In this document: positions 61,401 through 64,000 of the stretch, piece after piece
Layout of the letters: the number at the start of each line of letters is the position of its first letter
Numbering within the stretch: the stretch's first letter is position 1
Assembly: GCA_019155185.1 (NCBI GenBank)
Contig: CM032816.1
Location: 6,240,510-6,304,509, forward strand
DNA: 64,000 nucleotides
Direction: 5' to 3'
DNA from: Beaufortia kweichowensis
Taxonomy: Eukaryota > Chordata > Actinopteri > Cypriniformes > Gastromyzontidae
Program-made: the position numbers and the translations under genes
The notes under the pieces: generated by a model
What the model was told of the DNA's origin: nothing
Seen by the model: only the letters and a program-made list of their open reading frames with translations
The model's database searches: none

Positions 61401-62449
61401 ATATATTAAAACATCTGTTTGATTATTGTAAAGCTCGGCATGCTTCCGTCAAAGAAATGACCCTGATCGATTGCTGATTGGCCTGAATACTGCCATGGCT
61501 CTTGAGGTGTTCTGCGCCAGTTTTACGGTGAACTCCTCATAACTTTCCATTATTCCTACTTTCGTAGAGATTGACAGCAGCAATATTTGGATGCCTGCTA
61601 ACACTTCACCACTAAATCTGGAGCCCCTTAAACTAGTTTGGGCCAAACTTAGTGGATATCCTTCCTATCCTGCCTTGGTGAGTGTGCATGTGTGCATGCC
61701 TGTCAGAGACTGGTTCTCCTCTTCTTCCTCTTCATTATTTCATGCCTCAGCCTCTTCAGTGGCCAACAGTCAACTCATAACATTACATGCCAGGTGATAC
61801 AATCAGAAAGTGTACGTGCGTCCATTTGTGTTGTGTGCGTGTGTATGCGAGCGTGCGTGTTACCTTGTCTTGTGGCGACCATTTCCATTTTCAAGAGTTT
61901 GTGTATTAGCAGTCACGGTTAATCCAGGTCACTGGGCCTTTCGGGATGTGTGTTGGAAGTTGCTGTTGTGTTGACGTCCTCTCTGACCCACCCGTAGATC
62001 ATAGATCCTCAGATGCCCCGGTCGGGTTGCCATCTCAACGGCGAGTTCATTCCCACCCCTCCGCGGGACGTTCTCAGGGTCGGAGAGCTGATGCAGTACA
62101 GGTCCAAGGAGAAACTCTTCCTCGTCCGCTTCTTCGACAGCAGACGCAACTGGTGAGTGTAGTCTGAATTAAATGTATTGCATATTAAACATCAGATGCG
62201 TTCTGATTGGCTGTAATTGTAAAACATTGATCGCTTGTGTTGCTGTTTTAAAATAACCCACACTCTCGAATCTCCCCCAGGCAATGGCTTCCTAAATCCA
62301 AGATGGTACCATTCGGGATCGACAAGACCTTAGACAAAAGTAAACTGTTGGAGGGCAGAACGTCAAGCATTCGCAAAGCTGTGCAAAGCGCCTTCAACCG
62401 TGCCATGAACCACTTGAGCCTCGTCCAGGATTTAGGCGCTGGAGATTAA
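55451..62449 (+). CDS. brd1: Bromodomain-containing protein 1 / BRPF2 (12 coding exons, 1171 aa)
   Basis: A nuclear scaffold that, in the family, joins a MYST acetyltransferase (HBO1 or MOZ/MORF) with ING and MEAF6 subunits and docks it on chromatin. Exons: 55451-56802, 56878-57034, 57144-57275, 57550-57678, 58211-58523, 58650-58910, 59125-59601, 59691-59820, 59912-60042, 61568-61677, 61998-62152 and 62281-62449, 3516 bases in frame. The order is RETLTYAQAQRMVE near the N-terminus, an enhancer-of-polycomb-like motif (151-171, EVEYDMDEEDYAWLE), PHD finger (213-262, VCCICMDGEC), zinc knuckle and extended PHD (to about 400), bromodomain (about 555-665, with the asparagine in NNCMKYNAKDT) and a PWWP-type domain (about 1046-1130, GYPSYP). 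PRLETLLQHRKRTRS and RRRCASESSISSS match BRD1 and not BRPF1 or BRPF3. Human length is 1058 or 1189 by isoform, from memory. Whether this is the fish a or b copy is not decided. Confidence 0.95.
60375..61195. mobile_element. Foldback DNA element (outer), brd1 intron
   Basis: The left end ttaaagaaacagttcccccc and onward to gtcatttactcac (60375-60416) is the inverted partner of ggtgagtaaataattt through ggaggaactgtttcttta (61154-61195). The inverted repeats are about 45 bases. The element is about 820 bases, has no transposase, and lies between the exons ending at 60042 and starting at 61568. A second element sits inside it. Confidence 0.7.
60533..61036. mobile_element. Foldback DNA element nested inside the outer copy
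   Basis: The left end taaaagaaagagttcactg with ctaaattactcaccctt (60533-60586) pairs with cttgaggctgagtaaatag and ggctgaactactccttta at 60980-61036. The ends are related to, but distinct from, those of the outer element, so it looks like an insertion of one family member into another. Confidence 0.65.
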
Positions 62450-63700
62450 CCCCTGCCCGAGGGGTCGCATTTAAGGGTTTGGTCAAGCCCCACGTTTACT
62501 CGACGCTACGCTCGCAGTTCGGACTGGCCGGGTTTACCGAGGCCCCGCCCCCTCCCCATCTGTTAGGATTAACAGACGAATGTGAGAGCACCTCCACTCT
62601 CCTCTAATGTGCTGCAAGACTGCTGTGAACTCACACACTGCCATCTTCTTTCCTTTACACTTCCAACACCATCCACGAAACGCCTCGTGTTTAACTCTGG
62701 CTGTAAATAGCGTCATCCTAAATTATCCGACACTAATTTATTGTTATCGTTTTGGTTTGTACCGCACACGACCTCCTGGAAGATTTCTACTCCAAGGTAA
62801 TTTCTCAACCGCACTGAGGTGCGAACACATCTGGTGCTACGTCACGTGCAAAGCCTTGATTTTTCCGTACTAGAGACTTGGAAGGGGCTGTCGCACTTAC
62901 TGTATCAAACTTTGGTTGTTTTTGCTTTTTTTAACGGTTAAGTTATTGTAATTTGTCAATGCAAGCTTCTCCTCCTTGGCATTAACATGTTATCTACTTT
63001 TTATATAAAAATATTCTTATGGGACACAACTAAGTGATGTTTGTAAATATTTATATAAAGCTATGAAATTATATACATGTAATACTTTAGAGTGGTAAGA
63101 AAAAAACAAATCGGAGAAGAGAAAAACAACAGTAGCGATGAATGCCGGAAGTGCATCAGTCATGCAAAACCAAAAATTTTGCTGCCCAGTTTTTCGTGTG
63201 TGTTATTTTGGAATGTTTATCCCTGGTTTTCATATTAGTTGGTGTGAATGTTTGTTTCAAACTGATAGTATGAAAAAACCTTCAAGTCGTTGCTTATTAA
63301 TTCACTGTGCTCTCGGGAACTGTATCGTGTAGGTCTGAATAAAGACGTGCCTGTACAAGTGTGTTGTATTAGGACAAATGAAAGTATGCAAAACTTTATA
63401 TTCAGAGTAGGCATTTTTGGTGGAAGCTGTGTGTGTTGCCTATTTTTGCTTTGTGTGCGGGTGTTTTATTCATAGGCCTCTGTTGTGACTGTTTAACTGT
63501 GTCTCTCTCCAGTAATTGACTCTGGGTAGCATTCTGGGGTAAAAACACTTTTTGTATGAATGTCTTGTACTTATATTGACCGGTACTCTTGTTTCTTTTT
63601 CTCTGGGAGGATCACAGTATAGCCAATGATAGCGAGTGCTGGCGAGATCCAGTATTTTTTAAGTACACTGAAAATAAACGGATGAAAAAAACTCAAGTGG
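62450..63700 (+). other. brd1: brd1 3' UTR with two polyadenylation signals
   Basis: After the TAA at 62447-62449 the sequence has no further coding exon. AATAAA occurs at 63338-63343 and again at 63673-63678, predicting 3' UTRs of about 0.9 and 1.25 kb. The small open frames here resemble nothing known. Confidence 0.6.
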
Positions 63701-64000
63701 TGATGATTTTATTGTCTCAAGTTTCTGATGTATGACTGCTAGTAATGGTCTGTCCATGACCTTGCCATATAATAATCACTAGATGGAGCTCTTGAGCCAA
63801 GCACACTGTTTTGACCCCTTCCCTACAGAAAGTTGTTAAGCTATGACAGAATGTGATTGTAAAAGATCTATTCCAAACCCTCATAATCTTCCAGCAAGGT
63901 CAGCATTGTGTGTTGTGAAGCAGATTAAAGGGCCATTTTATATCTGTATCAGCACTACCTGCTCCAGCAGCGTCTTGCTCGTCGAGCAACAGCAAGCATG
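63701..64000. other. Intergenic downstream of brd1
   Basis: Nothing recognisable is present in the last 300 bases. Confidence 0.5.

Overview
The window looks like a teleost fish genome, most likely a cyprinid. The evidence is intron-split genes with canonical GT/AG sites, AT-rich intergenic DNA full of microsatellites, tRNA-derived SINE pieces, and many short foldback elements whose ends resemble the GTTCACCCAAAAATGA-type ends I associate with cyprinid genomes. No tool was run. Family names come from recognising the translated proteins, and exon limits were set by hand from splice sites and reading-frame continuity.

Layout, left to right. (1) The 5' two thirds of an uninterrupted UDP-glucuronosyltransferase gene (UGT5-like, minus strand) run off the left edge. 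(2) ube2q2 (minus, 5823-10091) has 13 coding exons, 374 aa and a long 3' UTR. (3) il17rel (plus, 11417-17731) has 19 coding exons and 530 aa. It has a signal peptide, a cysteine-rich ectodomain and one membrane helix, but no SEFIR signalling domain. (4) A 22.7-kb gene-poor stretch (about 17.7-40.4 kb) holds microsatellites, four copies of an AT-rich dispersed repeat, SINE remnants, a perfect 18-bp inverted repeat, several GC-richer islands and one TATA-led candidate transcript. (5) kbtbd13 (minus, 40449-41795) is an intronless BTB-kelch gene. (6) An 8-kb gap follows. (7) pim3 (plus, 50115-52349) has 6 coding exons, 323 aa and a 3' UTR with a tandem AUUUA element. (8) brd1 (plus, CDS 55451-62449) has 12 coding exons after a non-coding first exon and encodes 1171 aa with PHD, zinc-knuckle, extended PHD, bromodomain and PWWP-type domains.

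The genes are not an operon or a pathway. They form a conserved neighbourhood. From memory, il17rel, pim3 and brd1 are neighbours on human 22q13.33, while ube2q2 and kbtbd13 lie on human 15q, so the window joins pieces of two human chromosomes, as is common in teleosts. Functions covered are glucuronidation, ubiquitin conjugation, IL-17 receptor-like binding, a BTB-kelch adaptor, a Ser/Thr kinase and a histone-acetyltransferase scaffold.

I found no prokaryotic-style system, CRISPR array, rRNA or intact tRNA gene. The points most worth a second look are the tail-less IL-17 receptor with a frame-deciding tandem splice donor, an in-frame internal 3' splice site in brd1 that would give a short isoform, nested foldback transposons in a brd1 intron, the 18-bp inverted repeat at 23 kb, and a possible unannotated transcript at 31.5 kb.
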